NCBI GenBank assembly: GCA_046462535.1
Contig: JBKGVF010000020.1
Coordinates: 1 to 64,000, forward strand
Origin: JAAZCI01 sp046462535
GTDB lineage: Bacteria; Pseudomonadota; Gammaproteobacteria; Cardiobacteriales; Wohlfahrtiimonadaceae
Length of the DNA: 64,000 bases
Direction of reading: 5' to 3'
Numbering within the stretch: position 1 is the first letter of the stretch; each line of letters begins with the position of its first letter. Shown one piece after another: positions 54,760 through 63,497 of the stretch. The notes below the pieces were generated by a model. That model was not told the DNA's origin, did no database searches, and saw only the letters and a list, made by a program, of their open reading frames with translations. The translations under genes and the position numbers were made by a program.

Positions 54760-56406
54760 ATGTCTGAAGATATTATTCGCACAAACTTTATACGTCAAAT
54801 CATTGATAAAGACTTAGCGGATGGTAAATATCAGAGTCCTTCCGATATCTATACCCGCTTCCCACCTGAGCCTAATGGCTATCTTCATATTGGTCACGCT
54901 AAATCGATCTGCCTTAACTTTGGTATTGCACAAGATTATGGTGGCCGATGTAATCTTCGTTTCGATGATACCAACCCCTCTAAAGAGGAGATTGAATATG
55001 TTGAATCGATTAAAGAGGATGTTGCATGGTTAGGGTTTGAGTGGGATGAGCTCTACTACGCTTCTGACTACTTTGAGCGATTTTACGAAGCTGCTATCGT
55101 CCTCATTAAGAAGGGATTAGCCTATGTAGATGATAGTAGTGCTGAAGAGATTCGCAAAATGCGAGGAACATTGACAGAGCCTGGAGTCAACTCCCCCTAT
55201 CGTGATCGCTCTGTTGAAGAGAATCTCGATCTATTTGCACGGATGCGGGCCGGTGAATTCCCTGATGGAGCAAAAATATTGCGTGCTAAAATTGATATGA
55301 GCTCCCCTAATATGAATTTACGCGACCCTGCAATCTACCGTATTCGACATGAGCATCATCACCAAACGGGGGATGAGTGGTGTATCTACCCAATGTATGA
55401 TTTTGCCCATGGCTTAAGTGATGCATATGAAGGGATTACCCACTCACTCTGTACACTGGAGTTTGAGGATCATCGTGTCCTTTATGATTGGTTTATTGAG
55501 CATTGTGAAGTTGATCATATTCCAAGACAGTATGAGTTTTCACGCTTAAATCTTGAATATACCATCACCTCTAAACGCCGCTTAACCCAATTGGTAGAGA
55601 ACAATATCGTTGATGGTTGGGATGACCCTAGAATGCCCACTATTGCAGGCTTACGCCGTCGGGGTTGTCCACCAGAAGCGATTCGACTCTTTGCCGATCG
55701 CATAGGGGTCTCTAAATCGGAAAACAATATCGAAGTGCAGCAGCTCGATCAAGCGATGCGCGATGTTTTAAATGAGAAAGCTGAGCGCCGTATGGCAGTA
55801 CTCGATCCCATCAAAGTAACCCTTACAAACTACGAGGGTGAAGAGTTGCTTTCACTCCCTAATCATCCACAAAATGAGGCGATGGGACGCCGAGAGGTCC
55901 CCTTCTCTAAAAACCTCTATATCGATCGATCCGACTTTAAAGAGGAAGCAAATCGTCGCTATAAACGCCTCGTTTTAGATGGATATGTTCGGCTTCGTGG
56001 CGCTTACATCATTAAAGCAACAGATGTTATAAAAGATGAGAAGGGGGATGTATTAGAGGTGATCGCAGAGATTGTTCCCGGCTCCCTTGGTGCTAATGTA
56101 GAGGGCGTCCGTGCTCGTGGTGTCATCCAATGGGTTGCCGCAGATACCGCTATTACTGCGCCGATTCACCTCTATAATCTCCTCTTTACCTCACCTCATC
56201 CTGCAAGTGAAGAGGGAGATATGCTCGACTATGTCGCTGATGACTCTCTTGTTGTAGTGGAGAATGCGAAACTTGAACCCTCCTTAGCAGAGGCTGAAGT
56301 ATCGGTTGCCTACCAATTTGAGCGTGTTGGCTACTTTGCTCGCGATTCAAAATCGCAAGAGCTACTCTTTAATCGGGTCGTCACCCTTAAAGATGGCTTT
56401 AAGTAG
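54760..56406 (+). CDS. glnS: Glutaminyl-tRNA synthetase
   Basis: Charges tRNA-Gln directly, which means that the organism does not rely solely on the GatCAB route for this tRNA. The class I motifs are FPPEPNGYLHIGHAKSI (HIGH) and the KMSKS equivalent in YTITSKRRLTQLV. The segment DDTNPSKEEIEYVESIKEDVAWLGF is characteristic of GlnS/GltX. Anticodon-binding beta-barrel domains fill the C terminus. Length 548 is close to E. coli (554). Confidence 0.96.
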   Translation: MSEDIIRTNFIRQIIDKDLADGKYQSPSDIYTRFPPEPNGYLHIGHAKSICLNFGIAQDYGGRCNLRFDDTNPSKEEIEYVESIKEDVAWLGFEWDELYYASDYFERFYEAAIVLIKKGLAYVDDSSAEEIRKMRGTLTEPGVNSPYRDRSVEENLDLFARMRAGEFPDGAKILRAKIDMSSPNMNLRDPAIYRIRHEHHHQTGDEWCIYPMYDFAHGLSDAYEGITHSLCTLEFEDHRVLYDWFIEHCEVDHIPRQYEFSRLNLEYTITSKRRLTQLVENNIVDGWDDPRMPTIAGLRRRGCPPEAIRLFADRIGVSKSENNIEVQQLDQAMRDVLNEKAERRMAVLDPIKVTLTNYEGEELLSLPNHPQNEAMGRREVPFSKNLYIDRSDFKEEANRRYKRLVLDGYVRLRGAYIIKATDVIKDEKGDVLEVIAEIVPGSLGANVEGVRARGVIQWVAADTAITAPIHLYNLLFTSPHPASEEGDMLDYVADDSLVVVENAKLEPSLAEAEVSVAYQFERVGYFARDSKSQELLFNRVVTLKDGFK

Positions 56407-56439
56407 TAGCTATATAACATAACAATAATTATTATTAAT

Positions 56440-56473
56440 GAGAGTGTCGAAGGGATTTGACACTCTCTTCTCT
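56440..56473 (+). terminator. Rho-independent terminator of glnS
   Basis: GAGAGTGTC pairs with GACACTCTC around a 10-base loop, followed by TTCTCTT. It lies within the longest open frame of the next gene, which helps to fix that gene's start downstream at 56504. Confidence 0.75.
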
Positions 56474-56503
56474 TCACATCATTTATCTGAGGCACTAATA
56501 AAT

Positions 56504-57274
56504 ATGGGGATTCTATCCACCCTCTTTAATGAACTAAATGGTTGGTTACTCACTGAGTACCCAAAACTGGCTAAGAGTTTAAATGATCTCTATCTCTACC
56601 GAGAAGCACTTTTCGATGGCTTCCTACTCTCAGTTAAATTGGGATTAGTCTCCCTTATTCCTGCCCTTATCTTAGGAGCGCTATTTGCCCTCTTCTCGTT
56701 AAGTAGTAGCCGATTTCTTCGTAGCAGCGCTTACCTCTATACCACTATGGTTCGAGGTATTCCTGATATTGTCCTCATTTTCCTCTTCTTTTTTGGCCTA
56801 CAAGAGGGGCTTAACCATCTATCTGAAAGCTTTGGTATCAAACGGATCCAGCTTGACCCTTTTGTCTCTGGAGTCATCACTATTGGCTTTATTTTCGGCG
56901 CCTTCATTGCGGAGACCTTTCGTGGAGCAATCTTAGCCCTCCCTCCAGGACAATTAGAATCTTGTACCGCTCTAGGAATGAACCGCGGGAGAACCTATCG
57001 CCGGATTATCTTTCCTCAAGCCATGCGCTATGCACTGCCTGGTTTAAGTAATAATTGGCTTGTTCTACTAAAAGCAACTGCATTAGTCTCACTTGTGGGT
57101 CTAAAAGATTCAGTTGGAATCGCCTCCGATGCAGGAGGGGCAACCCGTAATTACCTTGCATTCTATCTTGTGGCAGCCTTAGGATATCTTCTACTTACTG
57201 CCCTCTCAATTTTAGTAATCCGCTATCTAGAGCGCCGCTTTAATGTTGGTGCTACCCGGGAGGCGCTATCATGA
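56504..57274 (+). CDS. Polar amino-acid ABC transporter permease, HisQ-like
   Basis: Inner-membrane permease of the His/Arg/Lys/ornithine group. The start at 56504 (MGILSTLFNEL) follows a GAGG site; the longer frame would run through the glnS terminator. About five membrane helices are visible, with the EAA loop LESCTALGMNRGRTYRRIIFPQAMRYALPGLSNNW that contacts the ATPase. The last bases overlap the next gene by 4 (ATGA). No ATPase or binding protein gene is beside it. An N-terminal extra segment of about 25 residues is present. Confidence 0.85.
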   Translation: MGILSTLFNELNGWLLTEYPKLAKSLNDLYLYREALFDGFLLSVKLGLVSLIPALILGALFALFSLSSSRFLRSSAYLYTTMVRGIPDIVLIFLFFFGLQEGLNHLSESFGIKRIQLDPFVSGVITIGFIFGAFIAETFRGAILALPPGQLESCTALGMNRGRTYRRIIFPQAMRYALPGLSNNWLVLLKATALVSLVGLKDSVGIASDAGGATRNYLAFYLVAALGYLLLTALSILVIRYLERRFNVGATREALS

Positions 57275-57954
57275 TTAATCCTGTTGTTCTTGAACGGCTT
57301 CCTGAATTTATCGATGGTGTTATTCTCACCTTACAATTAACCTTTATCTCTGCGGCTATTGGATTGCTCTTAGCGCTCCCGCTTGCCCTATTAGCGCTCT
57401 CTCGCTGGCGAATTATTCGCTGGCCCATTGAGCTCTTCAGTTTTATCTTTCGAGGCACTCCTCTCCTAATTCAGCTCTATATCTTCTATCGAGGCGCATC
57501 AGAGATCGGCTTTATTCGCCATAGCTGGATGTGGACCTACTTTCGGGAGCCCTATTACTGCGCTCTATTAGTTCTTATGCTCAATACCTGCGCTTATACA
57601 ATTGTTATCTTTCGAGGCGCTTTTGAGCATACTAATCAAGGTGAAATTGAAGCGGGCATTGCAAGCGGGATGAGTAAATTCACCCTCTTTCGTCGTATTA
57701 TCTTCCCATCAGGCCTAAGAAGAGCATTGCCAGCCTATAGTAATGAGGTGATCTTTCTCCTTCATGGTTCCGCTCAAGCATCGACCATTACCTTAATGGA
57801 TATCTTAGGGGTTGCACGAAATATCTCATATCAAACCTTAACAGTCTATACCCCTTACCTAATTGCCGTGGCCCTCTATATGTTGATCACCTTCCTCTTT
57901 GTGATGCTCTATCGGATGGTGGAACGACGATGGCTAGCTCATCTAAAGAAGTAG
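57271..57954 (+). CDS. Polar amino-acid ABC transporter permease, HisM-like
   Basis: Second permease of the pair, 227 residues with about five helices (first near 20-42). The EAA loop reads GEIEAGIASGMSKFTLFRRIIFPSGLRRALPAYSNEV. Its start codon overlaps the stop of the HisQ-like gene, so the two are translated as a coupled pair and form the membrane heterodimer. The binding protein and ATPase (HisJ and HisP equivalents) are not adjacent; they must be encoded elsewhere. The substrate is probably a basic amino acid, by family only. Confidence 0.85.
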   Translation: MINPVVLERLPEFIDGVILTLQLTFISAAIGLLLALPLALLALSRWRIIRWPIELFSFIFRGTPLLIQLYIFYRGASEIGFIRHSWMWTYFREPYYCALLVLMLNTCAYTIVIFRGAFEHTNQGEIEAGIASGMSKFTLFRRIIFPSGLRRALPAYSNEVIFLLHGSAQASTITLMDILGVARNISYQTLTVYTPYLIAVALYMLITFLFVMLYRMVERRWLAHLKK

Positions 57955-57986
57955 AGACTCACACAGATCGATAAGCGTGGGGCATG

Positions 57987-59738
57987 CTACTGCTGCTGAT
58001 TACTATGCTGTAGCCGTAGCAATGCTTTCTCCATCTCAGTTAGCGGCTCTCCATTACGCATCTTTCCTAAAATTCGTTTAATTGGATCCTCCTCCTCTAA
58101 GAGACGATTAAAGAGATCTTTTATCTCAATAATCTGTAACTCCTCCTCCTCAAAGAAGGCCTCCTGAACCGCAAGGTGCTCCAACCAACGGAGCCAAGGC
58201 TCTCCCTCAAAATGGAGTAGAAGCTGAGGGATATTCTTAAGGTCCGGATGCTCCTTAAGGAGAATAAGTATCTGATAGAGAATATTCTGCTCTCGATCAT
58301 TACTCTCTAATAGAAAACTGATGCCATTTAACTCTTTCGCTAACTCAAAGTTATTTAGAAGAAGAATGATAATTCGCGCCACAATAGAGTGATTATGGTG
58401 CTGAATGGCCCTTCTCTGTGGCCGATCGATCACCCCAGGCTGAACATGACGATTTAAGATCGCTTCACTAACCATCGCCCGTTCAGCCAAATCTTGACGT
58501 AACAGATCCCGTAATGGGGTATCCCGCATCTGATTGATCAGCTCAGCTGCACGTGATAATAGTTGTGAGCGCCCCTCCATCGTACTACTATCGATCTCCT
58601 GCTCTAACATCTCAAAGAGATAATCTGAAAAGGGTGTACTTCCATCAATTGCTTTGCGAAATGCATCAGCCCCTTCACTTTGGATAAAGCTATCTGGATC
58701 CTCCCCTTCTGGCAGAAATAAAAAGGCAAGCTCTTTTCCACTAGGAATAGCGGAGAGAGATTCATAAAGCGCCTTATTGGCCGCGTCTCGCCCTGCTCTA
58801 TCACCATCAAAACAGAAGACAATTTTCGATGTGTAACGAAAGAGTCGTTCAATCTGAATCTTTGAGATGGCTGTTCCTAAGGTTGCGACACTATTCCCAA
58901 ACCCATAATGGGCAAGCATGACGACATCCATATACCCTTCAACAACAATCACCTCACTATAGTTACGCATATATTTACGCAACTCATAGAGCCCATATAA
59001 CTCATGCCCTTTCTTAAAGAGAGGTGTCTCAGGAGAGTTAAGATATTTTGGTTCACCCTCCCCTAAAATACGCCCTCCAAAACCGATGGTATCTCCTCGT
59101 CGATTCCGTATCGGGAAGATCACTCTACCCCGAAAACGGTCATACTTATTATAATCGGACTGGCTAAGCAGCCCAACATCCACCATCTCCTCGTCGCTAT
59201 ATCCTAAGTTAGCAAGATGACGTTTAACGCCATCCCAACTATCTGAGGCATAACCAATTCCATATCGCTCAATATCGCTTGCAATGATCCCCCGCTTAGT
59301 AAGGTACTCTAGAGCTTTCTGCCCCTCCTCACCTCGGTGAAGATTCTGTTGATAAAATGCGGAAGCCTGTGCCAGAGCCATCTGTAATCGCTCAATGCGA
59401 TCAGCCTCTTTAGGATTATAATTACCCCGCCGCTCATAAGGAATCTCTAACCCTTCATGTCGCGCAATTACTTCAATAGCTTCAATAAAATCGAGCCGCT
59501 CATAAGCCATGATGAAATCGATTACACTTCCCCCAACCCCACAACCAAAACAGTAGTAAAACTGCTTAGGCTCATTAACGTTGAATGAAGGTGTCTTCTC
59601 ATCATGAAAGGGGCAGCAGGCTTTATAATTGCTTCCCGCTTTTTTTAACGGGACACGCATATTAATAATATTAACAATATCTGCCTGAGCCACTAGTCGG
59701 TCAATAAATTCCCGAGGAATAAATCCTTTAGGACGCAT
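57987..59738 (-). CDS. dnaG: DNA primase
   Basis: Makes RNA primers for replication. The CHC2 zinc ribbon is near the N terminus (CCPFHDEKTPSFNV, then YYCFGCGVGG). The TOPRIM domain has VVEGYMDVVMLAHYG, FDGDRAGRDAA and LPEGEDPDSFI. A C-terminal DnaB-binding helical domain is present (about residues 440-575). Length 583. It follows yqeY by 12 bases, so these two are an operon, but the usual rpoD does not follow; the downstream neighbour is a convergent permease. Confidence 0.97.
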   Translation of the reverse strand: MRPKGFIPREFIDRLVAQADIVNIINMRVPLKKAGSNYKACCPFHDEKTPSFNVNEPKQFYYCFGCGVGGSVIDFIMAYERLDFIEAIEVIARHEGLEIPYERRGNYNPKEADRIERLQMALAQASAFYQQNLHRGEEGQKALEYLTKRGIIASDIERYGIGYASDSWDGVKRHLANLGYSDEEMVDVGLLSQSDYNKYDRFRGRVIFPIRNRRGDTIGFGGRILGEGEPKYLNSPETPLFKKGHELYGLYELRKYMRNYSEVIVVEGYMDVVMLAHYGFGNSVATLGTAISKIQIERLFRYTSKIVFCFDGDRAGRDAANKALYESLSAIPSGKELAFLFLPEGEDPDSFIQSEGADAFRKAIDGSTPFSDYLFEMLEQEIDSSTMEGRSQLLSRAAELINQMRDTPLRDLLRQDLAERAMVSEAILNRHVQPGVIDRPQRRAIQHHNHSIVARIIILLLNNFELAKELNGISFLLESNDREQNILYQILILLKEHPDLKNIPQLLLHFEGEPWLRWLEHLAVQEAFFEEEELQIIEIKDLFNRLLEEEDPIKRILGKMRNGEPLTEMEKALLRLQHSNQQQ

Positions 59739-59750
59739 TCTCTCCCCTTA

Positions 59751-60194
59751 CTATCCTAACTGTGAACGAACAATACGATTAGCATCACCAAGATCGGCTC
59801 GTCCTGCTAGCTCCTTACTTAATCGACCCATTACTCTGCCCATCTCCTTCATAGAAGTTGCACCTACCTCCTGAATAACTGAGGTTACAATCTCTACTAA
59901 CTCCTCTTCTGTAAGTTGCTCAGGAAGATAAGGCTCAATATATGCAAGCTCCTCCTCCTCTTTTGCCACCAGATCTGTCCGCTCTGCTTGAGTAAATTGC
60001 TCAATCGATTCACGACGCTGTTTCACTAAACGGTTGAGCAGCGCTAGATACTCCTCCTCCTCAAGAACCCCTTGCTTCTCAATCTCTAGGCTCTGTATCT
60101 CCGCCATAATAGAGCGTAATGTTGTTAGCTTTCTACGCTCTTTTGCTCGCATAGCATCCTTAATATCCTCTTGTAATTTGATTTTAAAACTCAT
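59751..60194 (-). CDS. yqeY: GatB/YqeY domain protein
   Basis: A 147-residue, mostly helical protein. It shows the YqeY pattern: KLQEDIKDAMRAKERRKLTTLRSIMAEIQ, then VKQRRESIEQFTQAERTDLVAKEEEELAYIEPYLPEQLTEEEL, and GRVMGRLSKELAGRADLGDANRIVRSQL. It resembles the tRNA-interacting tail of GatB, but its role is not established. It is often found between rpsU and dnaG; here rpsU is missing and it directly precedes dnaG. Confidence 0.93.
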   Translation of the reverse strand: MSFKIKLQEDIKDAMRAKERRKLTTLRSIMAEIQSLEIEKQGVLEEEEYLALLNRLVKQRRESIEQFTQAERTDLVAKEEEELAYIEPYLPEQLTEEELVEIVTSVIQEVGATSMKEMGRVMGRLSKELAGRADLGDANRIVRSQLG

Positions 60195-60247
60195 TTAATC
60201 TCCTTATATAAATAAGTAAGCGCCCAGAAGTGAGCGCTCAATAAATT

Positions 60248-60283
60248 AAGTGGTGATCGATCTTAATCACCTCACTTCTTTTT
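60248..60283 (-). terminator. Hairpin after the DUF945 pair
   Basis: On the minus strand AAGTG-AGGTGAT pairs with ATCACC-ACTT around an 8-base loop, with one bulge, then TTAATTTATT. It lies 11 bases after the stop of the downstream DUF945 gene and would separate it from yqeY. Confidence 0.5.
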
Positions 60284-60293
60284 AGAAGAGTTC

Positions 60294-61832
60294 TTACAGC
60301 AAATTCTCTAAAAGATCTCCTAACTGCGCTGTTGTGTAACTACGACCATTAATACTCCAGAGCCCTTCCCTATAACTAATTGAGAAGAGTGTACGATCCA
60401 CCTCGCGCTCAAAAAGGGTAATCCCTTCAGGTGTAAACGCAATCGCCATCATTAACAATAAAGGTATTTGCTCTTCTAACTCAGCACGCTGGGCCTCATA
60501 ATCATATACCTCACCAGCGACAGTCATGATATTCATTGCCAACTCAATAATATATTGATCATCCGCCCCAACTTTAAGGTCGAAATGGTCAATGTAATCT
60601 AAGAAGACTGAAATATCTTCAGCATCATCAAGCTCATCCATTAACTCTTGAACACTCTCAATCTTCTTACGTAATTGAGCTGCAATAGTAATATTGCTCT
60701 CTCCGGCACTATTTATCAGATCAATCTGATACTCAATACCACTATCTTCTCGAAGTAGATTCTCATAAAGCTCTACTTGAAGAGCCTCAAACTCATCACC
60801 TTCAAGCTCACCCTTAATGCTTCCCTCATGGATGAGGGCCACCACCCCCTTTAAGAAGTCAACAAGAATTGCTTCATTTTCAATTCCTAAATTATAGATA
60901 TTTGAGCTAATCTCTGCTGAGCCAAAATTAGCCTGAGACTCCTCATCATTATTTAAAAAAGCCACTCCGTCGAGGGCAATCTGCTCCTTATAGGAGCCTA
61001 GTTGATCGATAGTGGAGAAATCATATTGATATCGAAAATTATCAGCTGTTAGTTGGTAATAATCAGCGATTACTGCAAGCAGATCTCCATTGATCTCCCC
61101 TGAGATATTGGCATTATAGAGTTCTTGCTTCCCCTCCACATTAAGCGTTCCAACTCCAATCTCACTAATATTGGTAGGATCGTTATCTGCATAGAGTGCG
61201 GGATCAATCTTAAGGATAAAATTATCAAGCTGTACCTTAGATTCTTGCTTTAATGCACGGCGTAACCTCTCATCATACTGAATATCAGTATTGACTAATA
61301 GTTGATCAAAGGTGATTCCCACCTCTTCACCTATCACCTCTCGCACCGCTCCATCTACCAAAACAGCATTGAGCTGATTTTTCCCATAGCGAATCTCAGA
61401 TTGGTAATGATGATTTTTACGATTATATGCGGCAGAAAAATCCCCCTCATCAGAAAATGTTATACTAACCTTCTGATTTTCATCATGAGCAATGATATCC
61501 CACGTTGGTTTCATTTTACCCTGAAATAGAATCGGTGTTCGATCACTCCTACCGTAAGTGAGCACCCCTTCCTCTTCTAATGACCAGATAAAATTAACAT
61601 CGTCAACTTTCGTTAAATAGTTTTGTCTGAATCGATAATCACTCTTACGCTTCTGCTCATTCTCAGTCTCAAATAGATACTGATCTTTTACCAGAGGACG
61701 ATAGAGCTCAATACCAGCCTCATGAAGCAACTGATAGTCAGCTTTAATATCCTCTAAAGTAAGACCCGATGCTACCCCACCAAATAAAAGAGTACATAGA
61801 GCAACGCTTATAATTTTTTTTCTTCTCTTCAT
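60294..61832 (-). CDS. YdgA-like DUF945 protein, copy 1
   Basis: A 512-residue secreted or periplasmically anchored protein. It starts with a basic segment and a hydrophobic signal (KRRKKIISVALCTLLFGGVASG). The rest is a long beta-rich chain with many small charged repeats, as in E. coli YdgA, and ends with the family tail FSISYREGLWSINGRSYTT, where DUF945 members have an xYxxGxxxxNG motif. It lies 16 bases downstream of a second, diverged family member. Function not known. Confidence 0.78.
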   Translation of the reverse strand: MKRRKKIISVALCTLLFGGVASGLTLEDIKADYQLLHEAGIELYRPLVKDQYLFETENEQKRKSDYRFRQNYLTKVDDVNFIWSLEEEGVLTYGRSDRTPILFQGKMKPTWDIIAHDENQKVSITFSDEGDFSAAYNRKNHHYQSEIRYGKNQLNAVLVDGAVREVIGEEVGITFDQLLVNTDIQYDERLRRALKQESKVQLDNFILKIDPALYADNDPTNISEIGVGTLNVEGKQELYNANISGEINGDLLAVIADYYQLTADNFRYQYDFSTIDQLGSYKEQIALDGVAFLNNDEESQANFGSAEISSNIYNLGIENEAILVDFLKGVVALIHEGSIKGELEGDEFEALQVELYENLLREDSGIEYQIDLINSAGESNITIAAQLRKKIESVQELMDELDDAEDISVFLDYIDHFDLKVGADDQYIIELAMNIMTVAGEVYDYEAQRAELEEQIPLLLMMAIAFTPEGITLFEREVDRTLFSISYREGLWSINGRSYTTAQLGDLLENLL

Positions 61833-61848
61833 ATCTATATATCCATAA

Positions 61849-63402
61849 TTAAAAAGTCAATTTCAGCAGCTGCTCAAGTGGAAGTGCTGAACCATTGATA
61901 AACCACTCCCCATTACTATATTCAAGATCAATCTCTGTAGAGTTACCACTCCGAGCAAATATATCGACTGCACCATCTGCTAAAAGAAGGTCAGCAATAA
62001 TAATGTTACGAATAATTTTTCGACTCTGCCGCTGAGCATCCGCTTTTGAGAGTGTAACATCTTTACTCATAAAGTAGAGCGTTGCCAGGTCATAAAAATA
62101 GTCATCAGTGATCATGATTTTAAGTTTAAACTGCTCAACTAAATCACTAAGACAGAACCCCTCATCACCACAAAAGAGGTGGAGCTGTTCAAAAGAGTCT
62201 TCCTCTTCAAGAAGTTTTTTTAATAGTAGCGATGGCTGCACCATTAAAGTGATGCGACCTTGATTGGTGTGACTCCCCGAGAGAGTGATGCTCAATTGAG
62301 TCTCATCGATTAAAGTCTCTCCCATTAAAGTTAACAACCTCTGCCACTCCTCCTTTAATGGGTAGCCTGTCAATGAGTGGAGATTATCTGCCCGCAAAAA
62401 CTGTTGCAACTCTGCTACGCGCTCCTCCAATTCGCTCACACGTCCCTTCGCTAAGGGTGCTAATGAACTCGCCAACTTAAAATCGCCCAGCTGACATCGA
62501 TGATCGGGACAACGAGGATCTGTCACACTAAGCCCCTTAATCTGCGCCGAGGCACCAAGACGAAAGCGATCTTTACGTTCATTATCCATCTCATAACCAT
62601 AACCGATACTCTCAATATGGTAGGATTGCTCACCCTGGTTATAGTGGACTCGACGAGCACTCATATTTGCTGAAGATTCATTCACCTCATAATCCTTAAA
62701 TCGCCGATGAACAAACTCATCAGCCCTTAGCTGATGGCGTCCTTGTGCACCCCCTTCTTGGAACTCAACTGAGAGATTCTGAATACGATACTCCCCCTCT
62801 TGCCAACGCAATCCATTAAAGCCCACATTAAATTGATGCTGATCGCTCTGTGTAAAGAGATCAAATTGCAGCTTGCCGCGATCAAGTCCTCTTAATACAA
62901 GTGGCGTTGCTTGCTGATCTGCTACCCCCTCCTCTTGATAGCGCCAATTATCTCGATCAATCTCACCTCTGATCTGTAAAGACTCAACTAACGGAAAGTG
63001 ATAGAGCACTGCTCCATCCACCTCATTGCGCAAGGTAATTGATCGCTCTGCATTAATCGTAGCATCCACCCCATCTAACCGTCCTAATGAGAGTATCGAT
63101 TCGAGCTGACTAAGCGCATCATCTTTTACGGTAAGCGTAGCAAGCTCAATCATCGCAATAGTAAAACGACCCTCTCCATTTCGGTTTGGCTGGGTAAACT
63201 CCGCACTCCACTCAAAAGTTGCCCGATCCGCCCCCTCTTTATATTCACTAAACTTAAGCTCGGGGTGAAACTGAGTCATTCTCTGCTTATAAATGGTGCT
63301 ATAAATCTTATATAGATCATCTGCAAGCGGAGATTTCTGCCCCATTGCTGGTGCTAATAACATCCCCACACTCAATCCGATTCCTAATAACCCTCTTTTC
63401 AT
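61849..63402 (-). CDS. YdgA-like DUF945 protein, copy 2
   Basis: A 517-residue relative of the preceding gene, with signal segment KRGLLGIGLSVGMLLAPAMG. The tail IDLEYSNGEWFINGSALPLEQLL matches the E. coli YdgA ending (a Y-x-N-G-x4-N-G pattern) more closely than does copy 1. Two Cys pairs, DPRCPDHRCQL and HLFCGDEGFC, are absent from copy 1 and could form disulfides in the periplasm. The two copies share architecture but little direct identity, so the duplication is old. Function not known. Confidence 0.8.
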   Translation of the reverse strand: MKRGLLGIGLSVGMLLAPAMGQKSPLADDLYKIYSTIYKQRMTQFHPELKFSEYKEGADRATFEWSAEFTQPNRNGEGRFTIAMIELATLTVKDDALSQLESILSLGRLDGVDATINAERSITLRNEVDGAVLYHFPLVESLQIRGEIDRDNWRYQEEGVADQQATPLVLRGLDRGKLQFDLFTQSDQHQFNVGFNGLRWQEGEYRIQNLSVEFQEGGAQGRHQLRADEFVHRRFKDYEVNESSANMSARRVHYNQGEQSYHIESIGYGYEMDNERKDRFRLGASAQIKGLSVTDPRCPDHRCQLGDFKLASSLAPLAKGRVSELEERVAELQQFLRADNLHSLTGYPLKEEWQRLLTLMGETLIDETQLSITLSGSHTNQGRITLMVQPSLLLKKLLEEEDSFEQLHLFCGDEGFCLSDLVEQFKLKIMITDDYFYDLATLYFMSKDVTLSKADAQRQSRKIIRNIIIADLLLADGAVDIFARSGNSTEIDLEYSNGEWFINGSALPLEQLLKLTF

Positions 63403-63497
63403 GCCTCTTAACTCCTTAAACCCTTTTACTCTTCACTCAATATTCGCCATAACCGATCTTCATAATATAAGCAGGATGGGGATGTTGTGAATCATAA

